Of a stretch of DNA of 64,000 nucleotides, positions 50,060 to 63,100 are shown piece after piece. Both the position numbers and the translations under genes were made by a program. The notes beneath the pieces are model-generated. The model was given only the letters and a program-made list of their open reading frames with translations, had not been told where the DNA came from and made no database searches. The stretch lies in NCBI GenBank assembly GCA_033782935.1, contig JAWQEG010000003.1, positions 4,290,501 through 4,354,500 on the forward strand, given 5' to 3'. This DNA is from Petrolisthes cinctipes (taxonomy: Eukaryota > Arthropoda > Malacostraca > Decapoda > Porcellanidae). Numbering within the stretch: position 1 is the stretch's first letter; each line of letters opens with the position of its first letter.

Positions 50060-52842
50060 TCTTCTGTACCCGTTTATATCTCAAATTCAGGCTCAAAACA
50101 CCCGAAAATTCAATATTTTGGGGTCCCAGAAGTAATCTGTACATGCATACTCAGTGCTAGAATATTTTCAAAATATAGGCTCAAAACATGCTAAAAATCG
50201 ATATTTTTGGTGCATAAAGGCGATATCTCAAATTCAGTCCCAAAACACCCGAAAATTCGATATTTAGGGGTCCCAGAAGCGATGTGTACATGCCTACTCC
50301 GTGTTAGAGTATTTTCAAAATACAGGTCCAAAACATGCTCAAAATCGATGTTTTAGTTGCCCAAAAGTCGATATGTGCATGCATCTTCAGTACCCGTTTA
50401 TATCTCAAATTCAGGCTCAAAACACCCGAAAATTCGATATTTTGGGGTCCCAGAAGCGATCTGTACATGCCTACTCCGTGTTAGAGTATTTTCAAAATAC
50501 AGGCCCAAAACATGCTGAAAATCGATATTTTAGATGCCCAAAGTCAATATGTGCATGTATCTTCTGTACCCGTTTATATCTCAAATGCAGGCTCAAAACA
50601 CCCGAAAATTCAATATTTTGGGGTCCCAGAAGCAATCTGTACATGCCTACTCAGTGCTAGAATATTTTCAAAATATAGGCTAAAAACATGCTAAAAATCG
50701 ATATTTTAAGTGCCAAAAAGTCGATATCTCAAATTCAGTCCCAAAACACACTAAAATTCGATATTTATAGGTCCCAGAAGCGATTTGTACATACCTACTC
50801 CGTGTTAGAGTATTTTCAAAATACAGGCTAAAAACATACTGAAAATCGATCTTTTAGGTGCCTTAAAGTCGATATGTGCATGCATCTTCTGTACCCGTTT
50901 ATATCTCAAATTCTTGCCCTAAACACCCGAAAATTTAATATTTTGGGGTCCCAAAAGCAATCTGTACATGCCTACTCAGTGCTAGAATATTTTCAAAATA
51001 TAAGCTAAAAACATGCTAAAAATCGATATTTTAGGTGCCAAAAAGTCGATATCTCAAATTAAGGCCCAAAACCCCCGAAAATTCGATATTTAGGGGTCCC
51101 AGAAGCGATCTGTACATGCCTACTCCGTGTTAGAGTATTTACAAAATACATGCCCAAAACATGCTCAAAATCGATGTTTTAGGTGCCCAAAAGTCGATAT
51201 GTGCATGCATCTTCTGTACTCGTTTATATCTCAAATTCAGGCTCAAAACACCCGAAAATTCGATATTTTGGGGTCCCAGAAGCGATCTGTACATGCCTAC
51301 TCCGTGTTAGAGTATTTTCAAAATACAGGCCAAAAACATACTAAAAATCGATCTTTTAGGTGCTTAAAATTCGATATGTGAATGCATCTTCTGTACCCGT
51401 TTATATCTCAAATTCTGTCCCTAAACACCCGAAAATACGATATTTTTGGGTCCCAGAAGCGATCTGTACATGCCTACTCAGTGCTAGAATGTTTTCAAAA
51501 TATAGGCTCAAAACATGCTCAAAATCGATATTTTAGGTGCCCAGAAGTCGATATGTGCATGCATCTTCTGTACTCGTTTATATCTCAAATTCAAGCTCAA
51601 AATACCCGAAAATTCGATATTTTGTAGTCCCAGAAGCGATCTGTACATGCCTACTCAGTGCTAGAATATTTTGAAAATATAGGCTCAAAACATGCTAAAA
51701 ATCGATATTTTAGGTGCGTAAAGGCGATATCTCAAATTCAGGCCCAAAACACCCGAAAATTCGATATTTTGGGGTCCCAGAAGCGATCTGTACATGCTTA
51801 CTCCGTGTTAGAGTATTTTCAAAATACTGGCCCAAAACATGCTGAAAATCGATAATTTAGATGCCCAAAGTCAATATGTGCATGGATCTTCTGTACCTGT
51901 TTATATCTCAAATTCAGTCTCAAAACACCAGAAAATTCAATATTTTGGGGTCCCAGAAGCAATCTGTACATGCCTACTCAATGCTAGAATATTTTCAAAA
52001 TATAGGCTCAAAACATGCTAAAAATCGATATTTTAGGTGGAAAAAAGTCGATATATCAAATTAAGGCCCAAAACACCCGAAAATTCGATATTTAATGGTC
52101 CCTGAAGCGATCTGTACATGCCTACTCCGTGTTAGAGTATTTTCAAAATACAGGCCCAAAACATGCTCAAAATCGATCTTTTAGGTGCCCAAAAGTCGAT
52201 ATCTGCATTCATCTTCAGTACCCGTTTATATCTCAAATTCAGGCTCAAAACACCCGAAAATTCGATATTTTGGGGTCCCAGAAGCAATCTGTACATGCCT
52301 ACTCCGTGTTAGAGTATTTTCAAAATTCAGGCCCAAAACATGCTGAAAATCGTTATTTTTGGTGCCCAAAGTCAATATGTGTATGCATCTTCTATACTCG
52401 TTTATATCTCAAATTCAGGCTCAAAACACCCGAAAATTCGATATTTTGGGGTCCCAGAAGCGAACTGTACATGCCTACTCAATGCTAGAATGTTTTCAAA
52501 ATATAGGCTCAAAACATGCTCAAAATCGATATTTTAGGTGCCCAAAAGTCGATATGTGCATGCATCTTCTGTACTCGTTTATATCTCAAATTCAGGCTCA
52601 AAAGACCCGAAAATTCGATATTTTGGGGTCCCAGAAGCGATGTGTACATGCCTACTCCGTGTTAGAGTATTTTCAAAATACAGGTCCAAAACATGCTCAA
52701 AATCGATGTTTTAGTTGCCCAAAAGTCGATATGTGCATGCATCTTCAGTACCCGTTTATATCTCAAATTCAGGCTCAAAACACCCGAAAATTCGATATTT
52801 TGGGGTCCCAGAAGCGAACTGTACATGCCTACTCAATGCTAG
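49690..52842 (+). repeat. 3153-bp unit, copy 1
   Basis: Marks GAATATTATTAAAATATAGG, CTGTACTTGCCTACTC, GATATGTAAAATTCAGG and AGTAATCTGTACATGCATAC recur 3153 bases later (49,831 with 52,984; 50,512 with 53,665). The block overlaps the start of the 7.0-kb unit. Confidence 0.8.
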
Positions 52843-53850
52843 AATATTATTAAAATATAGGCTAAAAACATGTTAAAAATCGATATTTTAGGTGCCAAAA
52901 AGTCGATATCTCAAATTAAGGCCCAAAACACCCGAAAAATCGATATTTAGGGGTCCCAGAAGCGATCTGTACTTGCCTACTCAGTGCTAGAATATTTTCA
53001 AAATATAGGCTCAAAACATGCTAAAAATCGATATTTTAGGTGCGTAAAGGCGATATGTAAAATTCAGGCCCAAAACACCCGAAAATTCGATATTTTGGGG
53101 TCCCAGAAGCGATGTGTACATGCCTACTCCGTGTTAGAGTATTTTCAAAATACAGGCCCAAAACATGCTGAAAATCGATATTTTAGGTGCCCAAAGTCAA
53201 TATGTGCATGTATCTTCTGTACCCGTTTATATCTCAAATTCAGGCTCAAAAAACCCGAAAATTCAATATTTTGGGGTCCCAGAAGTAATCTGTACATGCA
53301 TACTCAGTGCTAGAATATTTTCAAAATATAGGCTCAAAACATGCTAAAAATCGATATTTTTGGTGAGTAAAGGCGATATCTCAAATTCAGTCCCAAAACA
53401 CCCGAAAATTCGATATTTAGGGGTCCCAGAAGCGATGTGTACATGCCTACTCCGTGTTAGAGTATTTTCAAAATACAGGTCCAAAACATGCTCAAAATCG
53501 ATGTTTTAGTTGCCCAAAAGTCGATATGTGCATGCATCTTCAGTACCCGTTTATATCTCAAATTCAGGCTCAAAACACCCGAAAATTCGATATTTTGGGG
53601 TCCCAGAAGCGATCTGTACATGCCTACTCCGTGTTAGAGTATTTTCAAAATACAGGCCCAAAACATGCTGAAAATCGATATTTTAGATGCCCAAAGTCAA
53701 TATGTGCATGTATCTTCTGTACCCGTTTATATCTCAAATGCAGGCTCAAAACACCCGAAAATTCAATATTTTGGGGTCCCAGAAGCAATCTGTACATGCC
53801 TACTCAGTGCTAGAATGTTTTCAAAATATAGGCTAAAAACATCCTAAAAA
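52843..53850 (+). repeat. 3153-bp unit, partial copy 2
   Basis: This matches 49,690-50,700 at an offset of 3153 and then diverges near 53,850. A private change GGTGAGTAAAGG occurs near 53,362. Confidence 0.8.
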
Positions 53851-54613
53851 TCGATCTTTTAGGTGCCAAAAAGTCGATATCTCAAATTCAGTCCAAAAAC
53901 ACACTAAAATTCGATATTTAGAGGTCCCAGAAGCGATTTGTACATGCCTACTCCGTGTTAGAGTATTTTCAAAATACAGGCCAAAAACATACTGAAAATC
54001 GATCTTTTAGGTGCCTTAAAGTCGATATGTGCATGCATCTTCTGTACCCGTTTATATCTCAAATTCTTGCCCTAAACACCCGAAAATTCAATATTTTGGG
54101 GGCTCAAAAGCAATCTGTACATGCCTACTCAGTGCTAGAATATTTTCAAAATATAAGCTAAAAACATGCTAAAAATCGATATTTTAGGTGCCAAAAAGTC
54201 GATATCTCAAATTAAGGCCCAAAACCCCCGAAAATTCGATATTTTGGGGTCCCAGAAGCGATCTGTACATGCCTACTCCGTGTTAGAGTATTTTCAAAAT
54301 ACAGGCCAAAAACATACTAAAAATCGATCTTTTAGGTGCTTAAAATTCGATATGTGAATGCATCTTCTGTACCCGTTTATATCTCAAATTCTGTCCCTAA
54401 ACACCCGAGAATTCGATAATTTTGGGTCCCAGAAGCGATCTGTACATGCCTACTCAGTGCTAGAATGTTTTCAAAATATAGGCTCAAAACATGCTCAAAA
54501 TCGATATTTTAGGTGCCCAAAAGTCGATATGTGCATGCATCTTCTGTACTCGTTTATATCTCAAATTCAAGCTCAAAATACCCGAAAATTCGATATTTTG
54601 TGGTCCCAGAAGC

Positions 54614-54626
54614 GATCTGTACTCAG
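54614..54626 (+). repeat. 8-bp deletion in the monomer landmark
   Basis: GATCTGTACTCAG replaces GATCTGTACATGCCTACTCAG. The lost bases lie between two TAC triplets, as expected for slippage. The same deletion is present 7178 bases downstream, at about 61,793-61,805, so it predates the 7.0-kb duplication. Confidence 0.85.
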
Positions 54627-54789
54627 TGCTAGAATATTTTGAAAATATAGGCTCAAAACATGCTAAAAATCGATATATTAGGTGCGTAAAGGCGATATCT
54701 CAAATTCAGGCCCAAAACACCCGAAAATTCGATATTTTGGGGTCCCAGAAGCGATCTGTACATGCTTACTCCGTGTTAGAGTATTTTCA

Positions 54790-57120
54790 AAATACAGGCC
54801 CAAAACATGCTGAAAATCGATAATTTAGATGCCCAAAGTCAATATGTGCATGTATCTTCTGTACCCGTTTATATCTCAAATTCAGTCCCAACACACCCGA
54901 AAATTCGATATTTAGGGGTCCCAGAAGCAATCTGTACATGCCTACTCCGTGTTAGAGTATTTTCAAAATTCAGGCCCAAAACATGTTGAAAATCGATATT
55001 TTTGGTGCCCAAAGTCAATATGTGTATGCTTCTTCTATACTCATTTATATCTCAAATTCAGGCTCAAAACACCCGAAAATTCGATATTTAGGTGTCCCAG
55101 AAGCGATCTGTACATGCCTACTCAGTGCTAGAATGTTTTCAAAATATAGGCTCAAAACATGCTCAAAATCGATATTTTGGGTGCCCAAAAGTCGATATGT
55201 GCATGCATCTTCTGTACCCGTTTATATCTCAAATTCTGGCCCTAAACACCCGAAAATTCGATATTTTGCGGTCCAGAAGCGATCTGTACATGCCTAATCA
55301 GAGCTAGAATTTTTTCAAAATATAGGCTCAAAACATGCTCAAAATCGATATTTTAGGTGCCCAAAATTCGATATGTGCATGCATCTTCTGTACTCGTTTA
55401 TATCTCAAATTCAAGCTCAAAACACCCGAAAATTTCATATTTTTGGTGTCCCAGAAGCGATCTGTACATGCCTACTCAGTGTTAGAATATTTTCAAAATA
55501 AAGGCTCAAAACATGCTAAAAATCGATATTTTAGGTGCGTAAAGGCGATATCTCAAATTCAGGCCCAAAACACTCGAAAATTCGATATTTTGGGGTCACA
55601 GAAGCGATCTGTACATGCCTACTCCGTGTTAGAGTATTTTCAAAATACAGGCCAAAAACATACTGAAAATCGATCTTTTAGGTGCCTAAAAGTCGATATG
55701 TGCATGCATCTTCTGTATCCGTTTATATCTCAAATTCCGGCCCTAAACACCCGAAAATTCGATATTTTTGGGTCCCAGAAGCGATCTGTACATGCCTACT
55801 CAGTGCTAGAATGTTTTCAAAATATAGGCTCAAAACATGCTTAAAAATCGATATATTAGGTGCCCAAAAGTCGATATGTGCATGCATCTTCAGTACTCGT
55901 TTATATCTCAAATTCAAGCTCAAAACGCCCGAAAATTCGATATTTTGGGGTCCCAGAAGCGATCTGTACATGCCTACTCAGTGTTAGAGTATTTTCAAAA
56001 TACAGGCCCAAAACATGCTGAAAATCGATAATTTAGATGCCCAAAGTCAATATGTGCATGTATCTTCTGTACCCGTTTATATATCAAATTCAGGCTCAAA
56101 ACACCCCAAAATTCAATATTTAGGGGTCCCAGAAGCAATCTGTACATGCCTACTCAGTGCTAGAATATTTTCAAAATATAGGCTAAAAACATGCTAAAAA
56201 TCGATATTTTAGGTGCCAAAAAGTCGATATCTCAAATTCAGTCCCAAAACACCCGAAAATTCGATATTTAGGGGTCCCAGAAGCGATCTGTACATGCCTA
56301 CTCCGTGTTAGAGTATTTTCAAAATACAGGCCCAAAACATGCTGAAAATCGATAATTTAGATGCCCAAAGTCAATATGTGCATGGATCTTCTGTACCCGT
56401 TTATATCTCAAATTCAGGCTCAAAACACCCGAAAATTCAATATTTAGGGGTCCCAGAAGCAATCTGTACATGCCTACTCAGTGCTAGAATATTTTCAAAA
56501 TATAGGCTAAAAACATGTTAAAAATCGATATTTTAGGTGCCAAAAAGTCGATATCTCAAATTCAGTCCCAAAACAACCGAAAATTCGATATTTAGGGGTC
56601 CCAGAAGCGATCTGTACATGCCTACTCCGTGTTAGAGTATTTTCAAAATACAGGCCAAAAACATACTGAAAATCGATCTTTTAGTTGCCCAAAAGTCGAT
56701 ATGTGCATGCATCTTCTGTACCCGTTTATATCTCAAATTCTGGCCCTAAACACCCGAAAATTCGATATTTTGGGGTCCCAGAAGCGATCTGTACATGACT
56801 ACTAAGTGTTAGAGTATTTTCAAGATACAGGCCCAAAACATGCTCAAAATCGATATTTTTGGTGCCCAAAGTCAATATGTGTATGCTTCTTCTATACTCG
56901 TTTATATCTCAAATTCAGGCTCAAAACACCCGAAAATTCGATATTTTGGGGTCCCAGAAGCGATCTGTACATGCCTACTCCGTGTTAGAGTATTTTCAAA
57001 ATACAGGCCCAAAACATGCTGAAAATCGATAATTTAGATGCCCAAAGTCAATATGTGCATGTATCTTCTGTACCCGTTTATATCTCAAATTCAGGCTCAA
57101 AACACCCGAAAATTCAATAT
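54790..57120 (+). repeat. Displaced copy of 30.76-33.27 kb
   Basis: 54,807, 54,949 and 55,335 pair with 30,774, 30,916 and 31,302 at an offset of 24,033. 55,682, 56,806 and 57,016 pair with 31,826, 32,950 and 33,160 at 23,856, after loss of one 177-bp monomer. At about 57,130 the partner ends and sequence like 50,131 (AGTAATCTGTACATGCATAC) begins. Confidence 0.83.
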
Positions 57121-60100
57121 TTTGGGGTCCCAGAAGTAATCTGTACATGCATACTCAGTGCTAGAATATTTTCAAAATATAGGCTCAAAACATGCTAAAA
57201 ATCGATATTTTTGGTGCATAAATGCGATATCTCAAATTCAGTCCCAAAACACCCGAAAATTCGATATTTAGGGGTCCCAGAAGCGATGTGTACATGCCTA
57301 CTCCGTGTTAGAGTATTTTCAAAATACAGGTCCAAATGCTCAAAATCGATGTTTTAGTTGCCCAAAAGTCGATATGTGCATGCATCTTCAGTACCCGTTT
57401 ATATCTCAAATTCAGGCTCAAAACACCCGAAAATTCGATATTTTGGGGTCCCAGAAGCGATCTGTACATGCCTACTCCGTGTTAGAGTATTTTCAAAATA
57501 CAGGCCCAAAACATGCTGAAAATCGATATTTTAGATGCCCAAAGTCAATATGTGCATGTATCTTCTGTACCCGTTTATATCTCAAATGCAGGCTCAAAAC
57601 ACCCGAAAATTCAATATTTTGGGGTCCCAGAAGCAATCTGTACATGCCTACTCAGTGCTAGAATATTTTCAAAATATAGGCTAAAAACATGCTAAAAATC
57701 GATATTTTAGGTGCCAAAAAGTCGATATCTCAAATTCAGTCCCAAAACACACTAAAATTCGATATTTAGAGGTCCCAGAAGCGATTTGTACATGCCTACT
57801 CCGTGTTAGAGTATTTTCAAAATACAGGCCAAAAACATACTGAAAATCGATCTTTTAGGTGCCTTAAAGTCGATATGTGCATGCATCTTCTGTACCCGTT
57901 TATATCTCAAATTCTTGCCCTAAACACCCGAAAATTCAATATTTTGGGGTCCCAGAAGCAATCTGTACATGCCTACTCAGTGCTAGAATATTTTTAAAAT
58001 ATAAGCTAAAAACATGCTAAAAATCGATATTTTAGGTGCCAAAAAGTCGATATCTCAAATTAAGGCCCAAAACCCCCGAAAATTCGATATTTAGGGGTCC
58101 CAGAAGCGATCTGTACATGCCTACTCCGTGTTAGAGTATTTACAAAATACATGCCCAAAACATGCTCAAAATCGATGTTTGAGGTGCCCAAAAGTCGATA
58201 TGTGCATGCATCTTCTGTACTCGTTTATATCTCAAATTCAGGCTCAAAACACCCGAAAATTCGATATTTTGGGGTCCCAGAAGCGATCTGTACATGCCTA
58301 CTCCGTGTTAGAGTATTTTCAAAATACAGGCCAAAAACATACTAAAAATCGATCTTTTAGGTGCTTAAAATTCGATATGTGAATGCATCTTCTGTACCCG
58401 TTTATATCTCAAATTCTGTCCCTAAACACCCGAAAATTCGATATTTTTGGGTCCCAGAAGCGATCTGTACATGCCTACTCAGTGCTAGAATGTTTTCAAA
58501 ATATAGGCTCAAAACATGCTCAAAATCGATATTTTAGGTGCCCAAAAGTCGATATGTGCATGCATCTTCTGTACTCGTTTATATCTCAAATTCAAGCTCA
58601 AAATACCCGAAAATTAGATATTTTGTAGTCCCAGAAGCGATCTGTACATGCCTACTCAGTGCTAGAATATTTTGAAAATATAGGCACAAAACATGCTAAA
58701 AATCGATATTTTAGGTGCGTAAAGGCGATATCTCAAATTCAGGCCCAAAACACCCGAAAATTCGATATTTTGGGGTCCCAGAAGCGATCTGTACATGCTT
58801 ACTCCGTGTTAGAGTATTTTCAAAATACTGGCCCAAAACATGCTGAAAATCGATAATTTAGATGCCCAAAGTCAATATGTGCATGGATCTTCTGTACCCG
58901 TTTATATCTCAAATTCAGTCTCAAAACACCAGAAAATTCAATATTTTGGGGTCCCAGAAGCAATCTGTACATGCCTACTCAATGCTAGAATATTTTCAAA
59001 ATATAGGCTCAAAACATGCTAAAAATCGATATTTTAGGTGGAAAAAAGTCGATATCTCAAATTAAGGCCCAAAACACCCGAAAATTCGATATTTAATGGT
59101 CCCAGAAGCGATCTGTACATGCCTACTCCGTGTTAGAGTATTTTCAAAATACAGGCCCAAAACATGCTCAAAATCGATCTTTTAGGTGCCCAAAAGTCGA
59201 TATCTGCATTCATCTTCAGTACCCGTTTATATCTCAAATTCAGGCTCAAAACACCCGAAAATTCGATATTTTGGGGTCCCAGAAGCAATCTGTACATGCC
59301 TACTCCGTGTTAGAGTATTTTCAAAATTCAGGCCCAAAACATGCTGAAAATCGATATTTTTGGTGCCCAAAGTCAATATGTGTATGCATCTTCTATACTC
59401 GTTTATATCTCAAATTCAGGCTCAAAACACCCGAAAATTCGATATTTTGGGGTCCCAGAAGCGAACTGTACATGCCTACTCAATGCTAGAATGTTTTCAA
59501 AATATAGGCTCAAAACATGCTCAAAATCGATATTTTAGGTGCCCAAAAGTCGATATGTGCATGCATCTTCTGTACTCGTTTATATCTCAAATTCAGGCTC
59601 AAAAGACCCGAAAATTCGATATTTTGGGGTCCCAGAAGCGATGTGTACATGCCTACTCCGTGTTAGAGTATTTTCAAAATACAGGTCCAAAACATGCTCA
59701 AAATCGATGTTTTAGTTGCCCAAAAGTCGATATGTGCATGCATCTTCAGTACCCGTTTATATCTCAAATTCAGGCTCAAAACACCCGAAAATTCGATATT
59801 TTGGGGTCCCAGAAGCGAACTGTACATGCCTACTCAATGCTAGAATATTATTAAAATATAGGCTAAAAACATGTTAAAAATCGATATTTTAGGTGCCAAA
59901 AAGTCGATATCTCAAATTAAGGCCCAAAACACCCGAAAAATCGATATTTAGGGGTCCCAGAAGCGATCTGTACTTGCCTACTCAGTGCTAGAATATTTTC
60001 AAAATATAGGCTCAAAACATGCTAAAAATCGATATTTTAGGTGCGTAAAGGCGATATGTAAAATTCAGGCCCAAAACACCCGAAAATTCGATATTTTGGG

Positions 60101-63100
60101 GTCCCAGAAGCGATGTGTACATGCCTACTCCGAGTTAGAGTATTTTCAAAATACAGGCCCAAAACATGCTGAAAATCGATATTTTAGGTGCCCAAAGTCA
60201 ATATGTGCATGTATCTTCTGTACCCGTTTATATCTCAAATTCAGGCTCAAAACACCCGAAAATTCAATATTTTGGGGTCCCAGAAGTAATCTGTACATGC
60301 ATACTCAGTGCTAGAATATTTTCAAAATATAGGCTCAAAACATGCTAAAAATCGATATTTTTGGTGCTTAAAGGCGATATCTCATATTCAGTCCCAAAAC
60401 ACCCGAAAATTCGATATTTAGGGGTCCCAGAAGCGATGTGTACATGCCTACTCCGTGTTAGAGTATTTTCAAAATACAGGTCCAAAACATGCTCAAAATC
60501 GATGTTTTAGTTGCCCAAAAGTCGATATGTGCATGCATCTTCAGTACCCGTTTATATCTCAAATTCAGGCTCAAAACATCCGAAAATTCGATATTTTGGG
60601 GTCCCAGAAGCGATCTGTACATGCCTACTCCGTGTCAGAGTATTTTCAAAATACAGGCCCAAAACATGCTGAAAATCGATATTTTAGATGCCCAAAGTCA
60701 ATATGTGCATGTATCTTCTGTACCCGTTTATATCTCAAATGCAGGCTCAAAACACCCGAAAATTCAATATTTTGGGGTCCCAGAAGCAATCTGTACATGC
60801 CTACTCAGTGCTAGAATGTTTTCAAAATATAGGCTAAAAACATGCTAAAAATCGATCTTTTAGGTGCCAAAAAGTCGATATCTCAAATTCAGTCCCAAAA
60901 CACACTAAAATTCGATATTTAGAGGTCCCAGAAGCGATTTGTACATGCCTTCTCCGTGTTAGAGTATTTTCAAAATACAGGCCAAAAACATACTGAAAAT
61001 CGATCTTTTAGGTGCCTTAAAGTCGATATGTGCATGCATCTTCTGTACCCGTTTATATCTCAAATTCTTGCCCTAAACACCCGAAAATTCAATATTTTGG
61101 GGTCCCAAAAGCAATCTGTACATGCCTACTCAGTGCTAGAATATTTTCAAATTATAAGCTAAAAACATGCTAAAAATCGATATTTTAGGTGCCAAAAAGT
61201 CGATATCTCAAATTAAGGCCCAAAACCCCCGAAAATTCGATATTTAGGGGTCCCAGAAGCGATCTGTACATGCCTACTCCGTGTTAGAGTATTTACAAAA
61301 TACATGCCCAAAACATGCTCAAAATCGATGTTTTAGGTGCCCAAAAGTCGATATGTGCATGCATCTTCTGTACTCGTTTATATCTCAAATTCAGGCTCAA
61401 AACACCCGAAAATTCGATATTTTGGGGTCCCAGAAGCGATCTGTACATGCCTACTCCGTGTTAGAGTATTTTCAAAATACAGGCCAAAAACATACTAAAA
61501 ATCGATCTTTTAGGTGCTTAAAATTCGATATGTGAATGCATCTTCTGTACCCGTTTATATCTCAAATTCTGTCCCTAAACACCCGAAAATTCGATAATTT
61601 TGGGTCCCAGAAGCGATCTGTACATGCCTACTCAGTGCTAGAATGTTTTCAAAATATAGGCTCAAAACATGCTCAAAATCGATATTTTAGGTGCCCAAAA
61701 GTCGATATGTGCATGCATCTTCTGTACTCGTTTATATCTCAAATTCAAGCTCAAAATACCCGAAAATTCGATATTTTGTGGTCCCAGAAGCGATCTGTAC
61801 TCAGTGCTAGAATATTTTGAAAATATAGGCTCAAAACATGCTAAAAATCGATATATTAGGTGCGTAAAGGCGATATCTCAAATTCAGGCCCAAAACACCC
61901 GAAAATTCGATATTTTGGGGTCCCAGAAGCGATCTGTACATGCTTACTCCGTGTTAGAGTATTTTCAAAATACAGGCCCAAAACATGCTGAAAATCGATA
62001 ATTTAGATGCCCAAAGTCAATATGTGCATGTATCTTCTGTACCCGTTTATATCTCAAATTCAGTCCCAACACACCCAAAAATTCGATATTTAGGGGTCCC
62101 AGAAGCAATCTGTACATGCCTACTCCGTGTTAGAGTATTTTCAAAATTCAGGCCCAAAACATGTTGAAAATCGATATTTTTGGTGCCCAAAGTCAATATG
62201 TGTATGCTTCTTCTATACTCATTTATATCTCAAATTCAGGCTCAAAACACCCGAAAATTCGATATTTAGGTGTCCCAGAAGCGATCTGTACATGCCTACT
62301 CAGTGCTAGAATGTTTTCAAAATATAGGCTCAAAACATGCTCAAAATCGATATTTTGGGTGCCCAAAAGTCGATATGTGCATGCATCTTCTGTACCCGTT
62401 TATATCTCAAATTCTGGCCCTAAACACCCGAAAATTCGATATTTTGCGGTCCAGAAGCGATCTGTACATGCCTACTCAGAGCTAGAATTTTTTCAAAATA
62501 TAGGCTCAAAACATGCTCAAAATCGATATTTTAGGTGCCCAAAAGTCGATATGTGCATGCATCTTCTGTACTCGTTTATATCTCAAATTCAAGCTCAAAA
62601 CACCCGAAAATTTCATATTTTTGGTGTCCCAGAAGCGATCTGTACATGCCTACTCAGTGTTAGAATATTTTCAAAATAAAGGCTCAAAACATGCTAAAAA
62701 TCGATATTTTAGGTGCGTAAAGACGATATCTCAAATTCAGGCCCAAAACACTCGAAAATTCGATATTTTGGGGTCCCAGAAGCGATCTGTACATGCCTAC
62801 TCCGTGTTAGAGTATTTTCAAGATACAGGCCCAAAACATGCTCAAAATCGATGTTTTAGGTGCCCAAAAGTCGATATGTGCATGCATCTTCAGTACCCGT
62901 TTATATCTCAAATTCAGGCTCAAAACACCCGAAAATTCGATATTTTGGGGTCCCAGAAGCGATCTGTACATGCCTACTCCGTGTTAGAGTATTTTCAAAA
63001 TACAGGCCAAAAACATACTGAAAATCGATCTTTTAGGTGCCTAAAAGTCGATATGTGCATGCATCTTCTGTATCCGTTTATATCTCAAATTCCGGCCCTA

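Larger units (their letters stand above)
50060..57060 (+). repeat. 7.0-kb unit, copy 1
   Basis: Copy 2 lies 7001 bases downstream (51,127 with 58,128; 52,984 with 59,985; 53,665 with 60,666). The offset is 7004 at the far left because of a 3-base deletion near 57,335 in copy 2. It becomes 7178 after about 54.3 kb, where copy 1 lacks one 177-bp step. The exact left border lies between about 50,030 and 50,130. Confidence 0.83.
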
